Source of the DNA: Nitrosomonas sp.
GTDB lineage: Bacteria; Pseudomonadota; Gammaproteobacteria; Burkholderiales; Nitrosomonadaceae
Direction: 5' to 3'
NCBI GenBank assembly: GCA_017984435.1
Contig: JAGNZK010000032.1
Span: 1-35,178 of the forward strand
Length of the DNA stretch: 35,178 bases
The translations under genes were made by a program, and so were the position numbers. Positions 1 through 8,457 of the stretch are shown here, piece after piece; position 1 is the first letter of the stretch, and the number at the start of each line of letters is the position of its first letter. Under the pieces are notes generated by a model. It worked only from the letters and a program-made list of their open reading frames with translations, had not been told where the DNA came from and ran no database searches.

Positions 1-167
1 GCTGGGCTCAGGTCAATGGGTGGCGTGGTGAAACCGATGTGCTGGAAAAAATGAAAGGACGCATCGAACACGATTTGTATTACCTCAAAAATTGGTCCAT
101 ATGGCTCGATCTCTGGATCATCCTACGCACCGTTTGGATCGTCGTCCGTAAAGATAATGCTTATTAA
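1..167 (+). CDS. Undecaprenyl-phosphate sugar phosphotransferase, C-terminal fragment
   Basis: Partial gene entering from the left edge; the readable frame starts at base 3 and ends at TAA 165-167, giving 54 residues. The fragment contains WAQVNGWRGET, then a basic stretch and DLYYLKNWSIWLDLWIILRT, which is the typical end of the bacterial sugar transferase family (WcaJ/EpsB/PssZ-like polyprenyl glycosylphosphotransferases). These membrane enzymes load the first sugar phosphate onto undecaprenyl phosphate in exopolysaccharide or capsule synthesis. The family is clear from the C-terminal block, but the sugar specificity and the rest of the cluster lie outside the window. Confidence 0.85.
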   Translation, partial: WAQVNGWRGETDVLEKMKGRIEHDLYYLKNWSIWLDLWIILRTVWIVVRKDNAY

Positions 168-213
168 AATATATAACTTGCTACGGTGGCCTTATTTCGA
201 GATGATATTCCGT

Positions 214-735
214 TCAATCAAGTAATTTCTCAAGATATTCAATCGTCAAACCGGCAATTCTTGGCACACCAATTCCCATGTGCAATGGATAGGCTTCAAT
301 TCTACCGGTGCGGAAATAACCTCTGCGTTGGTAAAATTCGATTAACTCACGGCGTTGCGATACTACGAACATAACAAACTTGTGAATCTCCATATTTCGT
401 AAGACGAATGTTTCTGCCTGTTCGAGAACATACTTGCCGAGCCCTCTTCCCTGCAAACTAGGGTGCACTGAGAAAAAACCAATGTATGCATGCTCTTTTT
501 CTTTCGCAACATAGATACACGAAGCCAGTATCTTAGGAAGATTAACAACAAGAAAATGTGCATTAGGATTGCACATCGCTGATTCTATTGCTTGCCGATT
601 GGTTCTGTCACCTCCAATAATATGCGTTTCTCTGGTCCAGCCGAGATCTCCACGATAAGTCAGATTAACCAGATCCGATATGTCTTGCGATTGATCATAG
701 CGAGCTTTCTCAAGGTGGAGAGATGAGAAATCCAT
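214..735 (-). CDS. GNAT family N-acetyltransferase
   Basis: About 173 residues from ATG at 735; an in-frame TTG at 753 would add six residues and neither start has a convincing Shine-Dalgarno. The C-terminal half has the acetyl-CoA binding motif of GNAT enzymes (LQGRGLGKYVLEQAE), preceded by the beta strand YIGFFSVHP and followed by the typical ELIEFYQRRGYFRTGR segment. The substrate cannot be told from sequence. It is the last gene of a leftward group: the SirB2-like gene ends at 761, so the two are nearly contiguous and probably co-transcribed, though no functional link to the membrane proteins is evident. Confidence 0.85.
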   Translation of the reverse strand: MDFSSLHLEKARYDQSQDISDLVNLTYRGDLGWTRETHIIGGDRTNRQAIESAMCNPNAHFLVVNLPKILASCIYVAKEKEHAYIGFFSVHPSLQGRGLGKYVLEQAETFVLRNMEIHKFVMFVVSQRRELIEFYQRRGYFRTGRIEAYPLHMGIGVPRIAGLTIEYLEKLLD

Positions 736-760
736 CAAATCGTCGTGTTTCAATTACTGA

Positions 761-1144
761 TTACCAGATACCCAATACAGGACTCTTGGTAAGGGCGACT
801 AGTACAATATAGATAAACACGCACTGAGCTGCTATCCAGGCGATAATTCTTGCTTTCCGGGTTTTACCGAATCGCATCGCTATCACACCAAGACTGATAT
901 AGAGCAGTAAGCCAATCACTTTAGCTGTCAACCAGGAATCGCTGAACGGGCTTTGCTGGATGATCATTGCTAGCGCAACCGCACTGGTCAACAAAATAGT
1001 ATCCACCACATGTGGCAGAATTTTTACCCAGCGTTGCTGCAACTTTGCCGAATCCTGCATTAACCAGACACCACGTAAAAAAAACAGCAGATAGCTCACG
1101 ACAATACTGCTTACATGAATCATTTTTAGCAAAGCGTAACTCAT
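761..1144 (-). CDS. SirB2-like integral membrane protein
   Basis: A 127-residue hydrophobic protein with about four predicted membrane segments. It begins MSYALLKMIHVSSIVVSYLLF and keeps the conserved histidine in helix 1 and a FLRG motif, both typical of the SirB/SirB2 family, whose biochemical role is unknown. I chose ATG 1144 over the in-frame TTG at 1150, because a GGAA lies at a suitable distance before the ATG but directly abuts the TTG. It follows the CopD-like gene with 2 bases between that gene's stop and this ATG, which indicates one transcript and probably coupled translation. Confidence 0.8.
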   Translation of the reverse strand: MSYALLKMIHVSSIVVSYLLFFLRGVWLMQDSAKLQQRWVKILPHVVDTILLTSAVALAMIIQQSPFSDSWLTAKVIGLLLYISLGVIAMRFGKTRKARIIAWIAAQCVFIYIVLVALTKSPVLGIW

Positions 1145-1146
1145 GT

Positions 1147-1632
1147 TCAATTTCCAGGAATCAACCAGCCATGACTACCTGCAACCGCACCAGCGATAGT
1201 AATCAGGCTTAATATGAGTAAAAACAAGTGTTTGCGTTGGATTCTGATAAATGTTTCTGTGGAAATATTCTTCTGTGGAGGTGTAATAGTTTGCTGGCGT
1301 CGTGCACGCGGTTCCATGACGAACAACATCATGCTAAATAGTAGCCAGATCAACACCATGGTATGCATCCACCAGTATTGCCATTGGGTAAAACGCTGCC
1401 AAGCGTCCAGTATATACACCATGTAAAAACCCGTCACCCCAACAAATAATGTCGATAAACGTGCTTGTGCAGCAAATCGCTTTCTGAACTGTTCAAAAAA
1501 AGCCATCGCTTCAGTTGCCGATTGCATGCGCGCCAAAGTAGGTAATAACACGGTGGTAACCATGGCGACACCACCAATCCAAAGAACCACACCCAGCACA
1601 TGCAATACTCTGGCAAATACAAATTCATCCAT
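1147..1632 (-). CDS. CopD-like membrane protein
   Basis: A 161-residue polytopic membrane protein with four likely helices (about residues 5-28, 52-75, 86-106 and 133-155). The N-terminal RVLHVLGVVLWIGGVAMVT, with His in a helix followed by WIGG, is the signature seen in the CopD / DUF2269-type group of small haem- or copper-associated membrane proteins. Whether it binds a metal is inference. It is first in the leftward group with the SirB2-like and GNAT genes. No clear Shine-Dalgarno is visible before the ATG at 1632. Confidence 0.7.
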   Translation of the reverse strand: MDEFVFARVLHVLGVVLWIGGVAMVTTVLLPTLARMQSATEAMAFFEQFRKRFAAQARLSTLFVGVTGFYMVYILDAWQRFTQWQYWWMHTMVLIWLLFSMMLFVMEPRARRQQTITPPQKNISTETFIRIQRKHLFLLILSLITIAGAVAGSHGWLIPGN

Positions 1633-1709
1633 GTGTTTTTACTATTTAAAAAAATCCGTGAGCTATTAATAGATGAGCAGCCCTTCTAGCACCACCAAAT
1701 CATAAACCG

Positions 1710-2066
1710 CTAATTATCCACCGTATCCGAAGCCCATTCCTCGGCTTCTTCATAGTTACTAAACACTGTTACGTTCGCATTAACAAAAAGATTGAAAACC
1801 CAGGCACCCCAAGCTTGCCACTCGTCATTAGTAACGACAGCGACACGATTGAAATCACTACCATGATCCCGCATAAATTTTATTTCTTCCCATGCAACAT
1901 CCACCGTGTAATCCAGCATGTCACGCCAATCGAATAAAAGACTTCCTTTACCCTCAAAGTGTGACTGATAAAGCACCTGTTGTTCAAACTCTTTATAATC
2001 CGTGAGCGTAAACTCACCAATGACTGCAACAATAATCAGATCATCTTTTTTTTGGATAGTAATCAT
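1710..2066 (-). CDS. SpoIIAA-like (STAS-related) protein
   Basis: A 118-residue soluble protein matching the SpoIIAA-like family: alternating strands and helices, starting MITIQKKDDLIIVAVIGE, with LLFDWRDMLDYT in the middle and an aromatic C-terminal part (WQAWGAWVFNLFVNA). Family members resemble STAS anti-sigma antagonists and lipid-binding folds, but their cellular role is not settled. A strong Shine-Dalgarno (GAGGTGG) lies 6-7 bases before the ATG. It lies 85 bases downstream of the DMT transporter on the same strand, so co-transcription is possible but unproven. Confidence 0.75.
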   Translation of the reverse strand: MITIQKKDDLIIVAVIGEFTLTDYKEFEQQVLYQSHFEGKGSLLFDWRDMLDYTVDVAWEEIKFMRDHGSDFNRVAVVTNDEWQAWGAWVFNLFVNANVTVFSNYEEAEEWASDTVDN

Positions 2067-2151
2067 GATTCCACCTCAAATGATAACAAGCTCATCATAG
2101 GCAATTAAATAGGATGGTGCAAATTTTGCTTCCAAGATGAAAACAGTAAAG

Positions 2152-3012
2152 TTATTTTTGCGCAATAGCGGCAGGCAGTTTAAAACTCAGAATACCACTG
2201 AGTGATCCACCCAGAATAATCAATCCCATTCCCAACCACGCAACTGGTGACAACACTTCGTTCCATAGCAAAATACTCCAAAGACTCGCAAATAGCACGG
2301 TACTATAACCTAACGAGGTTACAAGCAATGTAGCACCGCGATGATAAGCACGTGTCATGGCCAATTGTGCCAATGTCGCTGTCATGCCAGTGCCCAGCAG
2401 CAACAGTAACCCATGCCAAGTAATCGGACTAAATGTCGTGAATAACAACCATATACCGGTCAGTAGCGTACTAATCAGCGTAAAATAAAATACCACATGC
2501 CATTCCGATTCACCCAGATTACCCAACTGCTTGACATTAATATAAGCAATCGCTGCAAAAAAACCGGAAGCCATACCCATTAAACTGGCTACCCAATGAT
2601 CATCCGGTAAGCTGGGGCGCAATAAAAGAATAACGCCGACAAACCCGAGCAAAATAGCCCAGATTAATGGCCAATGTATGTGTTCTCTCAGAATTAAGGT
2701 GGAAAACAACGCCACGAAAAGCGGCCACGTGTAGTTTAGTGAAATAGCTGTTGCCAAAGGTAATTGTGTCAGGCAATAAAAAAACATGAGCAGACTGACC
2801 AAACCCGTAATTCCACGCCAACAATGAATCCGCCAATGGGGTGTACGTACTGAGAGGCGATAATAACGGATAATCAAGTAGGTCATCCACACGCCAAATA
2901 GGGAACGATAGAACACCAGCTCTGTACTGGAAAAATAAGCAGCGCCAAGTTTGACTAATACGCCCATGCAAGCAAACATAAATGCAGCCACTACCATCCA
3001 CAAAGAACGCAT
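2152..3012 (-). CDS. EamA/DMT family transporter
   Basis: 286 residues with about ten hydrophobic helices arranged as two EamA repeats, the layout of drug/metabolite transporters of the RhaT/YedA/RarD group. Typical family pieces are FYRSLFGVWMTYL in the first repeat, LLLRPSLP after helix 5, and AYHRGATLLVTSLGYSTVLFA followed by LGMGLIILGG in the second. The protein sits in the inner membrane and probably exports or imports a small metabolite; the substrate is unknown. An AGGATG sequence precedes the ATG. It lies 41 bases downstream of the Rieske oxygenase, so the two are likely one transcription unit, and the oxygenase product or substrate is a reasonable but untested candidate cargo. Confidence 0.85.
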   Translation of the reverse strand: MRSLWMVVAAFMFACMGVLVKLGAAYFSSTELVFYRSLFGVWMTYLIIRYYRLSVRTPHWRIHCWRGITGLVSLLMFFYCLTQLPLATAISLNYTWPLFVALFSTLILREHIHWPLIWAILLGFVGVILLLRPSLPDDHWVASLMGMASGFFAAIAYINVKQLGNLGESEWHVVFYFTLISTLLTGIWLLFTTFSPITWHGLLLLLGTGMTATLAQLAMTRAYHRGATLLVTSLGYSTVLFASLWSILLWNEVLSPVAWLGMGLIILGGSLSGILSFKLPAAIAQK

Positions 3013-3053
3013 TAACTCATCCTAAGATATAACATTTTCAAGCAAAATAGCTT

Positions 3054-4160
3054 TTAAACATGTGGCCCTATTTCACGTTGCAAGAATTGATGGAAGCGTT
3101 CCATTCCTGCTTCCATCGGTATTTGATAGGGCCCTGTTTCATTCAAATTTTGCTCATATAATGCGCGTCTACCGGCAGTCATTAATTTGCAGATCTCATC
3201 ATCTTCCATTGCAGTTTCTTTATAGGCAGCTTGTTCTGCTTCGACAAAATCCCGCTCAAATAGCGCAATTTCTTCCGGATAATAAAATTCAGCTACATGC
3301 GTGCAACGCTCTACCCCAGTGGGTAATAACGTGCTGATCACTAAGGTATGGGGGTACCATTCCAACATGATATTAGGATAATACAGCAGCCATATTGCAC
3401 CATAGGGTGGCATTTTTCCTGCGCATTGTTGTAAAACCTGTTCGTGCCATTTGGCATACACCGGGCTGCCTGGTCGCTGTAAGCATTTATTATCAATAGC
3501 AACCGTCTGTACACTGTACCAATCGCTAAACTCCCAATCGAGTTTCTCAGTATTTACAAAATGACTCAACCCCGGATGAAATGGATCAACATGATAGTCT
3601 TCAAGATAGACTTCAATGAATGTTTTCCAATTGCAGTGATATTCATTAATTTGAGTGTGATCCAGTATGTAGCCGGAAAAATCAAAATCTTTCAGTACAT
3701 TCAAGTTGCCCATATCCTGAGCAACCTTACGTTGACCATTGAACAACATGCCGTTCCAACTCTGGAGTGATGTTTTGCTCAGATTAAGACAAGGATTTTG
3801 ATTGAAATGGGGAGCGCCCAGTAATTTACCATCTAACGCATAAGTCCAACGATGAATAGGACACACAATATTCTTGGCGTTACCTCTTCCTTTCAATAAA
3901 AGGGCTTGTCGATGGCGGCAAATATTGGAAAGTAATTCAATGCCCTGTTCATTACGTACCAATACCTTGGCATTATTCATCCATTCCGGTACATAATAAT
4001 CTCCAATATTGGGTACCATGACTTCATGGCCTACATAACTAGGCCCTTGGTCAAACAAAATACGTTTCTCAATCTCAAGGATCTTCGGATCCAAGTACCA
4101 ATCAACAGGAAGCTGTACTGACGTCTCTGTCAGCTGTGAGATTTCAGCCATGTTAGACAT
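3054..4160 (-). CDS. Rieske non-haem iron oxygenase alpha subunit
   Basis: 368 residues. The Rieske [2Fe-2S] ligands are visible as C81-x-H83 and C100-x2-H103 (CRHRQ ... CPIHRW). The mononuclear iron site follows as E187-x2-H190-x4-H195 (LEDYHVDPFH). This is the architecture of ring-hydroxylating oxygenases and the related choline/carnitine monooxygenase-like enzymes. No reductase or ferredoxin gene is adjacent, so electron partners must come from elsewhere. The substrate is unknown. The start at 4160 has AAGG 7 bases upstream and AGGAG further back. The downstream DMT transporter suggests a small metabolite-processing unit. Confidence 0.85.
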   Translation of the reverse strand: MSNMAEISQLTETSVQLPVDWYLDPKILEIEKRILFDQGPSYVGHEVMVPNIGDYYVPEWMNNAKVLVRNEQGIELLSNICRHRQALLLKGRGNAKNIVCPIHRWTYALDGKLLGAPHFNQNPCLNLSKTSLQSWNGMLFNGQRKVAQDMGNLNVLKDFDFSGYILDHTQINEYHCNWKTFIEVYLEDYHVDPFHPGLSHFVNTEKLDWEFSDWYSVQTVAIDNKCLQRPGSPVYAKWHEQVLQQCAGKMPPYGAIWLLYYPNIMLEWYPHTLVISTLLPTGVERCTHVAEFYYPEEIALFERDFVEAEQAAYKETAMEDDEICKLMTAGRRALYEQNLNETGPYQIPMEAGMERFHQFLQREIGPHV

Positions 4161-4270
4161 ATTGATACCTTACATTCTCCTAGATAAAAAATTAGCGGCG
4201 AAAATACACGAAAAGACAAAAATTTAAAACCCATTTCAACAGATTAAGAAAGAAAAATTGATTGCATGGC

Positions 4271-4276
4271 TATAAT
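4271..4276 (+). promoter_or_regulatory. Possible -10 element before the lipoprotein gene
   Basis: A perfect TATAAT lies 107 bases upstream of the lipoprotein start, in the 222-base divergent gap between the Rieske oxygenase and the lipoprotein. No good -35 hexamer is found at 16-18 bases, so this is a weak call based on one element. Confidence 0.3.
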
Positions 4277-4382
4277 AGCAATGTTGGTAGTAAAATATTA
4301 GTATCCATTTACGCGTTATTGATACAAAAATGTAAATTGTACAAGATTGAATTATTTAATTAATCAAAAAGAGAACAGCTTA

Positions 4383-5792
4383 ATGAAATCTAAACAACAG
4401 TTAAGAAAAAATTCATGGGTACATTTGATATCCGCGGCATGTCTTGTTGGCTTGGCGGCCTGTGACAGCAACACTGAAAAAGCATCCACAACAACATCTG
4501 AAGCTGTTACAAAAAGAATCATGCCTACAGGCGCCACAACCGGTGTCTTAATTGATTCTCCTGTATCCGGCATTGCCTATGCCGCATCTTCCGGCAAATC
4601 AGGGATCACCAATGACAAAGGTATTTTTAATTTTAATCATGGCGACAAAATCGAATTTAAACTGGGCGGTTTGACACTGGGCAATATCCCAGGTTCACAA
4701 ATTGTGACACCGATCGAATTAGCCGGTGACAGTGATAATAAATTGCAAAATTTATTAGTTCTATTCCAATCATTAGATTCCGATAGCGATGCTTCAAATG
4801 GCATATCCATCTCCAGTGAAACCGCTGCCGCAATCAAATCATCGATTAATCTGGACAGTAATCCGGACATATTTGCGGATTCTGCTAACTTGAAAAGTAT
4901 CATGGAAGCTAGCGGTATCGATGGCAATGTCAAAACCGCGGAAGAAGCCCGTACTCACTTCTTATCCCAGGGCGTTGCGCTTCTCAGTGCTCAAATATGG
5001 GTAAGCTACAACAATCAAATAGCAAGTGTTCTACGAGTTGCGGCAGATAGCAGTGGAGAATACTTACATGGCGATGCCAGACCTGATGACTCCTGTGATG
5101 AAAACCGTGTCTGCGGTGGTCGTACCATATTCCAGACGGGTGTCGAATATGGTGTTGCCAATGCGGTTGAATTTGACAACCGAGGATTTCAAATTATTGG
5201 AAAACCATCGGTAGATACCAATCTTAAAGGTGGACTATCCGATCCCGGTCCAACTCGTCGAGTCCGTACGGACGGCCTCGAATTAATTAATTCGGATATC
5301 GTGACAGTACAAAGAGCACGGGCCGAAAGCAGTGTTTTCGGTGAACTCTTCCATATCGCCAAACCGATTCAGATCAGCGATGAAAATGAAGTTGCTCCCA
5401 AGGAAGTCAAAGAAACACGCTTCTCAAAAATTGACAATGATGCTTCTGGCATCGTAGGTGCCTGGGCTTATGACGATGATGCCATCAAAACACCGACACT
5501 GGTATTCTTCCCGAATGGAAAATTCATGATGATTGATCCAACCGGTGCAACACAACGTGCAGATCAGGCAAAATGCGGGAAACCCGGTATTGAGTTTGCT
5601 TCATACGCCTATAACAAAGGTTCCAATCAATTGAATTTATCGAGCTTTACCTACAATACCAATGGATGTGCCGGTTTCTCAGATCTGGATAATAACACCG
5701 CAATTGGATTTAATATCAGCTCTGACGGCAATACGGCAAAGCTTGATAAGAAAGGCGAAGAATCTGTCACCGTTTATCGGGTTTCCAGATAA
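4383..5792 (+). CDS. Secreted lipoprotein of unknown function
   Basis: 469 residues from ATG 4383, chosen because it gives a classic lipoprotein signal: basic N-terminus, hydrophobic core, lipobox LAAC with the acylated Cys at residue 27, then a polar Ser/Thr-rich linker. Residues about 55-105 (VLIDSPVSGIAYAASSGKSG, then a TNDKG turn and FKLGGLTLGN) resemble a repeat unit common in proteobacterial surface lipoproteins and adhesins. The C-terminal third has a compact beta-rich block with VGAWAYDDD, LVFFPNGKFMMID and the final YRVSR, reminiscent of a lipocalin-like barrel. Paired cysteines (CDENRVC; CGKPG ... NGCAGF) suggest disulfides in the periplasm or at the surface. It is a single gene with its own terminator; the function is not recognised. 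Confidence 0.75.
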   Translation: MKSKQQLRKNSWVHLISAACLVGLAACDSNTEKASTTTSEAVTKRIMPTGATTGVLIDSPVSGIAYAASSGKSGITNDKGIFNFNHGDKIEFKLGGLTLGNIPGSQIVTPIELAGDSDNKLQNLLVLFQSLDSDSDASNGISISSETAAAIKSSINLDSNPDIFADSANLKSIMEASGIDGNVKTAEEARTHFLSQGVALLSAQIWVSYNNQIASVLRVAADSSGEYLHGDARPDDSCDENRVCGGRTIFQTGVEYGVANAVEFDNRGFQIIGKPSVDTNLKGGLSDPGPTRRVRTDGLELINSDIVTVQRARAESSVFGELFHIAKPIQISDENEVAPKEVKETRFSKIDNDASGIVGAWAYDDDAIKTPTLVFFPNGKFMMIDPTGATQRADQAKCGKPGIEFASYAYNKGSNQLNLSSFTYNTNGCAGFSDLDNNTAIGFNISSDGNTAKLDKKGEESVTVYRVSR

Positions 5793-5820
5793 ACAAGATA
5801 AGCGCTATTTAAAACTTGCA

Positions 5821-5851
5821 CTCACCGGAAGTTTCCTAATTTTCCGGTGAG
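5821..5851 (+). terminator. Hairpin downstream of the lipoprotein gene
   Basis: A perfect 10-bp inverted repeat (CTCACCGGAA at 5821-5830, TTCCGGTGAG at 5842-5851) with an 11-base loop lies 29 bases after the lipoprotein stop and before priA. The following T-run is poor, so termination efficiency is uncertain. Confidence 0.6.
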
Positions 5852-5919
5852 TCATCCATTCTCATATAAGTAGTTTAACCGAATACATCCAACGGAAATC
5901 CTTCCTTTCTAACTAGCCT

Positions 5920-8106
5920 ATGCCTATCATTCGTGTCGCGCTGAATATCCCTATCGACACGTTATTTGATTATTTGGCAGCCGATGCTAACGAACAAGAT
6001 ATTGGTTTGCGGGCATGTGTACCCTTCGGAAAAAAACTGATGACGGGTATCATCGTCGCTGTTAGTTCTGAAACTCAGATTCCTGCTGAGAAACTTAAAT
6101 CAGCACAATTTATTTTCAGGGATATCGCGCCATTACCTGCCGCATTATTCGATTTATTCCATTTCTGCAGTCATTACTATCACCATCCACTGGGCATGGT
6201 TGTGATGAACGGCTTGCCTGGTAAACTGCGTGGCAACAAGCCCATTAAGCTAAAAAAACTCTCAGACAACTATCGATTCAGCCTTACCGACACAGGAAAG
6301 CAGATTGATTTATCCGGTATTCCTGCACGTAACCGCATAGCCCGTCGTTTACTCACCGAACTTCAGCACGCAACCGTACTGACTGGTCACCAAGCCAAGC
6401 AAATCTCACCGCGCACCGGCAAGTTATTACAAGAATGGATACAACTGGAATGGATAACGGCAATGCCGATTCCTGTGGCCGCGATAACAAAAACTGTAGC
6501 AATCCCCACACTAACTTGTGAGCAGGAAATTGCGGTGAATGCCATCAAAACTGACATTCAACAATTCAATACTTGGTTATTGCACGGCGTTACCGGCAGC
6601 GGCAAAACGGAAGTTTATCTCAGAATCATTGCGCAAGTATTGACCCAAAACAAGCAAACCCTGGTACTTATTCCCGAGATCAGTTTAACGCCACAATTGG
6701 AGGCGGTTTTTCGTACACGCTTTCCCACCGTTCCTCTGGTCAGTTTGCACAGCGGGCTCAATGATACCGAACGACTATCGGGCTGGTTGCAAGCACAACA
6801 CGGTGAAGCCAAAATCATACTGGGAACACGCCTGGCAGTTTTCACCCCATTACCCGATCTCGGATTAATCATTGTCGATGAAGAACAGGACAGTTCTTTC
6901 AAGCAACAAGATGGTTTGCGGTATTCCGCACGGGATCTGGCCATTTTTCGCGCCCGGCAAGCGGATATTCCGGTTGTATTAGGTTCCGCCACGCCTTCGT
7001 TGGAAAGTTATTACAACGCACGCAATGACCGTTACCGCAGTGTGCGCCTGCAGTCCCGCGCCATCAAGAATGCCGCATTACCGCTGATTCAGTGTATTGA
7101 TACCCGTACCAATAAAACTCAAGAGGGTTTATCCGAACCACTCATCAGGGCACTCGACAAAAGTCTTACAGAAAAACATCAGAGCCTTATTTTTATCAAT
7201 CGGCGTGGCTATGCACCTGTGTTGCTGTGTAAATCTTGCGGTTGGACAGCAGTTTGCCAGCGCTGCTCCAGCCGCTTAGTCGTGCATTTATGCGACAAAC
7301 AATTATGTTGCCATCATTGCGGTCATCAGGAAAATTTTCCACGTGCTTGCACGCACTGTGGAAATCAAGATATTGCACCTTTTGGACAAGGTACGCAGCG
7401 CGTAGAAGAAACGTTAACAGCACATTTTCCTGCGGCACGCATTTTGCGCATCGACCGTGACAGCATCCGCCGCAAAGATGCCTGGCAAAATATCTTGCAA
7501 AAAATACATGCGCAGGAAGTGGATATCCTGGTAGGTACACAATTACTTGCTAAAGGACATGATTTTCCTAATTTGTCACTGGTCGGTATCTTAAATTCCG
7601 ATACTTCGCTATACAGTACCGATTTTCGTGCCAGTGAGCGCTTATTTGCACAACTCATGCAAGTCGCCGGAAGAGCGGGCCGTGCCAATGTCGCCGGTCA
7701 GGTATTCATTCAAACTGAATTTCCTGATCACCCGTTATATCACGCATTGCAGAAGCACGATTATGATGCACTGGCGCAAACCCTGTTGGCAGAAAGAAAA
7801 ACAGCCGGATTTCCGCCGTATGTCTATCAGGCATTATTACGCGCTGAAGCGCACAATATTCAGATCGTATTGGATTTTTTGACTCAGGCTGCAAATCTTG
7901 CCAAACCACCTAAACCAGTGGAGATATTTGATCCAGTACCTGCACAAATGCTGCGTTTAAAAGGTTTGGAACGTGCCCACTTGCTGGTACAATCACCATC
8001 GCGCAAGCCCTTGCAGGAATTTCTTGCAAAATGGTATGTACAGATTAACGCATTGTCTACGCATAAAATTCGCTGGATACTGGATGTGGATCCACTTGAA
8101 TTTTGA
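5920..8106 (+). CDS. priA: Primosomal replication restart helicase PriA
   Basis: 728 residues, normal for PriA. It carries the N-terminal 3'-DNA-binding domain (MPIIRVALNIPIDTLFDY), Walker A GVTGSGKT at 223-230, a helicase motif II reading DEEQ at 320-323 followed by SSFKQQDG, and eight or more zinc cysteines in the CKSCGW ... CQRC ... CCHHCGH ... CTHCGN insert. After these come GTQLLAKGHDFPN and the QVAGRAGR motif VI. PriA rebuilds replication forks at stalled or recombined sites by loading the primosome. The usual motif II in this family is DEEH, so the Gln is unusual. It is preceded by the lipoprotein hairpin and probably has its own promoter. Confidence 0.97.
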   Translation: MPIIRVALNIPIDTLFDYLAADANEQDIGLRACVPFGKKLMTGIIVAVSSETQIPAEKLKSAQFIFRDIAPLPAALFDLFHFCSHYYHHPLGMVVMNGLPGKLRGNKPIKLKKLSDNYRFSLTDTGKQIDLSGIPARNRIARRLLTELQHATVLTGHQAKQISPRTGKLLQEWIQLEWITAMPIPVAAITKTVAIPTLTCEQEIAVNAIKTDIQQFNTWLLHGVTGSGKTEVYLRIIAQVLTQNKQTLVLIPEISLTPQLEAVFRTRFPTVPLVSLHSGLNDTERLSGWLQAQHGEAKIILGTRLAVFTPLPDLGLIIVDEEQDSSFKQQDGLRYSARDLAIFRARQADIPVVLGSATPSLESYYNARNDRYRSVRLQSRAIKNAALPLIQCIDTRTNKTQEGLSEPLIRALDKSLTEKHQSLIFINRRGYAPVLLCKSCGWTAVCQRCSSRLVVHLCDKQLCCHHCGHQENFPRACTHCGNQDIAPFGQGTQRVEETLTAHFPAARILRIDRDSIRRKDAWQNILQKIHAQEVDILVGTQLLAKGHDFPNLSLVGILNSDTSLYSTDFRASERLFAQLMQVAGRAGRANVAGQVFIQTEFPDHPLYHALQKHDYDALAQTLLAERKTAGFPPYVYQALLRAEAHNIQIVLDFLTQAANLAKPPKPVEIFDPVPAQMLRLKGLERAHLLVQSPSRKPLQEFLAKWYVQINALSTHKIRWILDVDPLEF

Positions 8107-8179
8107 TCAAGCAATCAGTACCTATTCTCTGTATATTAGCTCAGAATAAATTACGGCAATTATTGACAAGGAGTCTTCA

Positions 8180-8416
8180 ATGCTAGATAAACATGATTTG
8201 CACCACGAATTTCCAGAATACTATGATCGTATCCACGAGCTGAAAGCCGGCAATAGTCATTTTGCACGCTTATTTGAGGAATATCATGATATTAATCGCG
8301 AGATCCTCAGAATTGAAGAAGGTGTTGAAAACACCTCTGACGAATATCTGGAAGAATTAAAAAAGAAGCGCCTTTCACATAAAGACAAGCTGTATGAAAT
8401 GATTACTAATCCATAA
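8180..8416 (+). CDS. YdcH family (DUF465) small protein
   Basis: 78 residues, charged and mostly helical, matching the YdcH/DUF465 family. It starts with MLDKHDLHHEFPEYYDRIHE and contains FARLFEEYHDINREI, then KKKRLSHKDKLYEMI, the classic conserved end. The family is widespread in Proteobacteria and has no well-established function. A strong AAGGAG lies 8 bases before the ATG. It is 73 bases after priA in the same direction and convergent with dnaJ. Confidence 0.9.
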   Translation: MLDKHDLHHEFPEYYDRIHELKAGNSHFARLFEEYHDINREILRIEEGVENTSDEYLEELKKKRLSHKDKLYEMITNP

Positions 8417-8457
8417 GATAACTATTTTCTCACTAGGCAGTGATAGCGCTCCTCCGG

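Noticed and set aside
2600-3001. 133-codon frame overlapping the DMT transporter on the same strand
   Set aside because: Out-of-frame reading of the transporter gene; low-complexity translation without family features.
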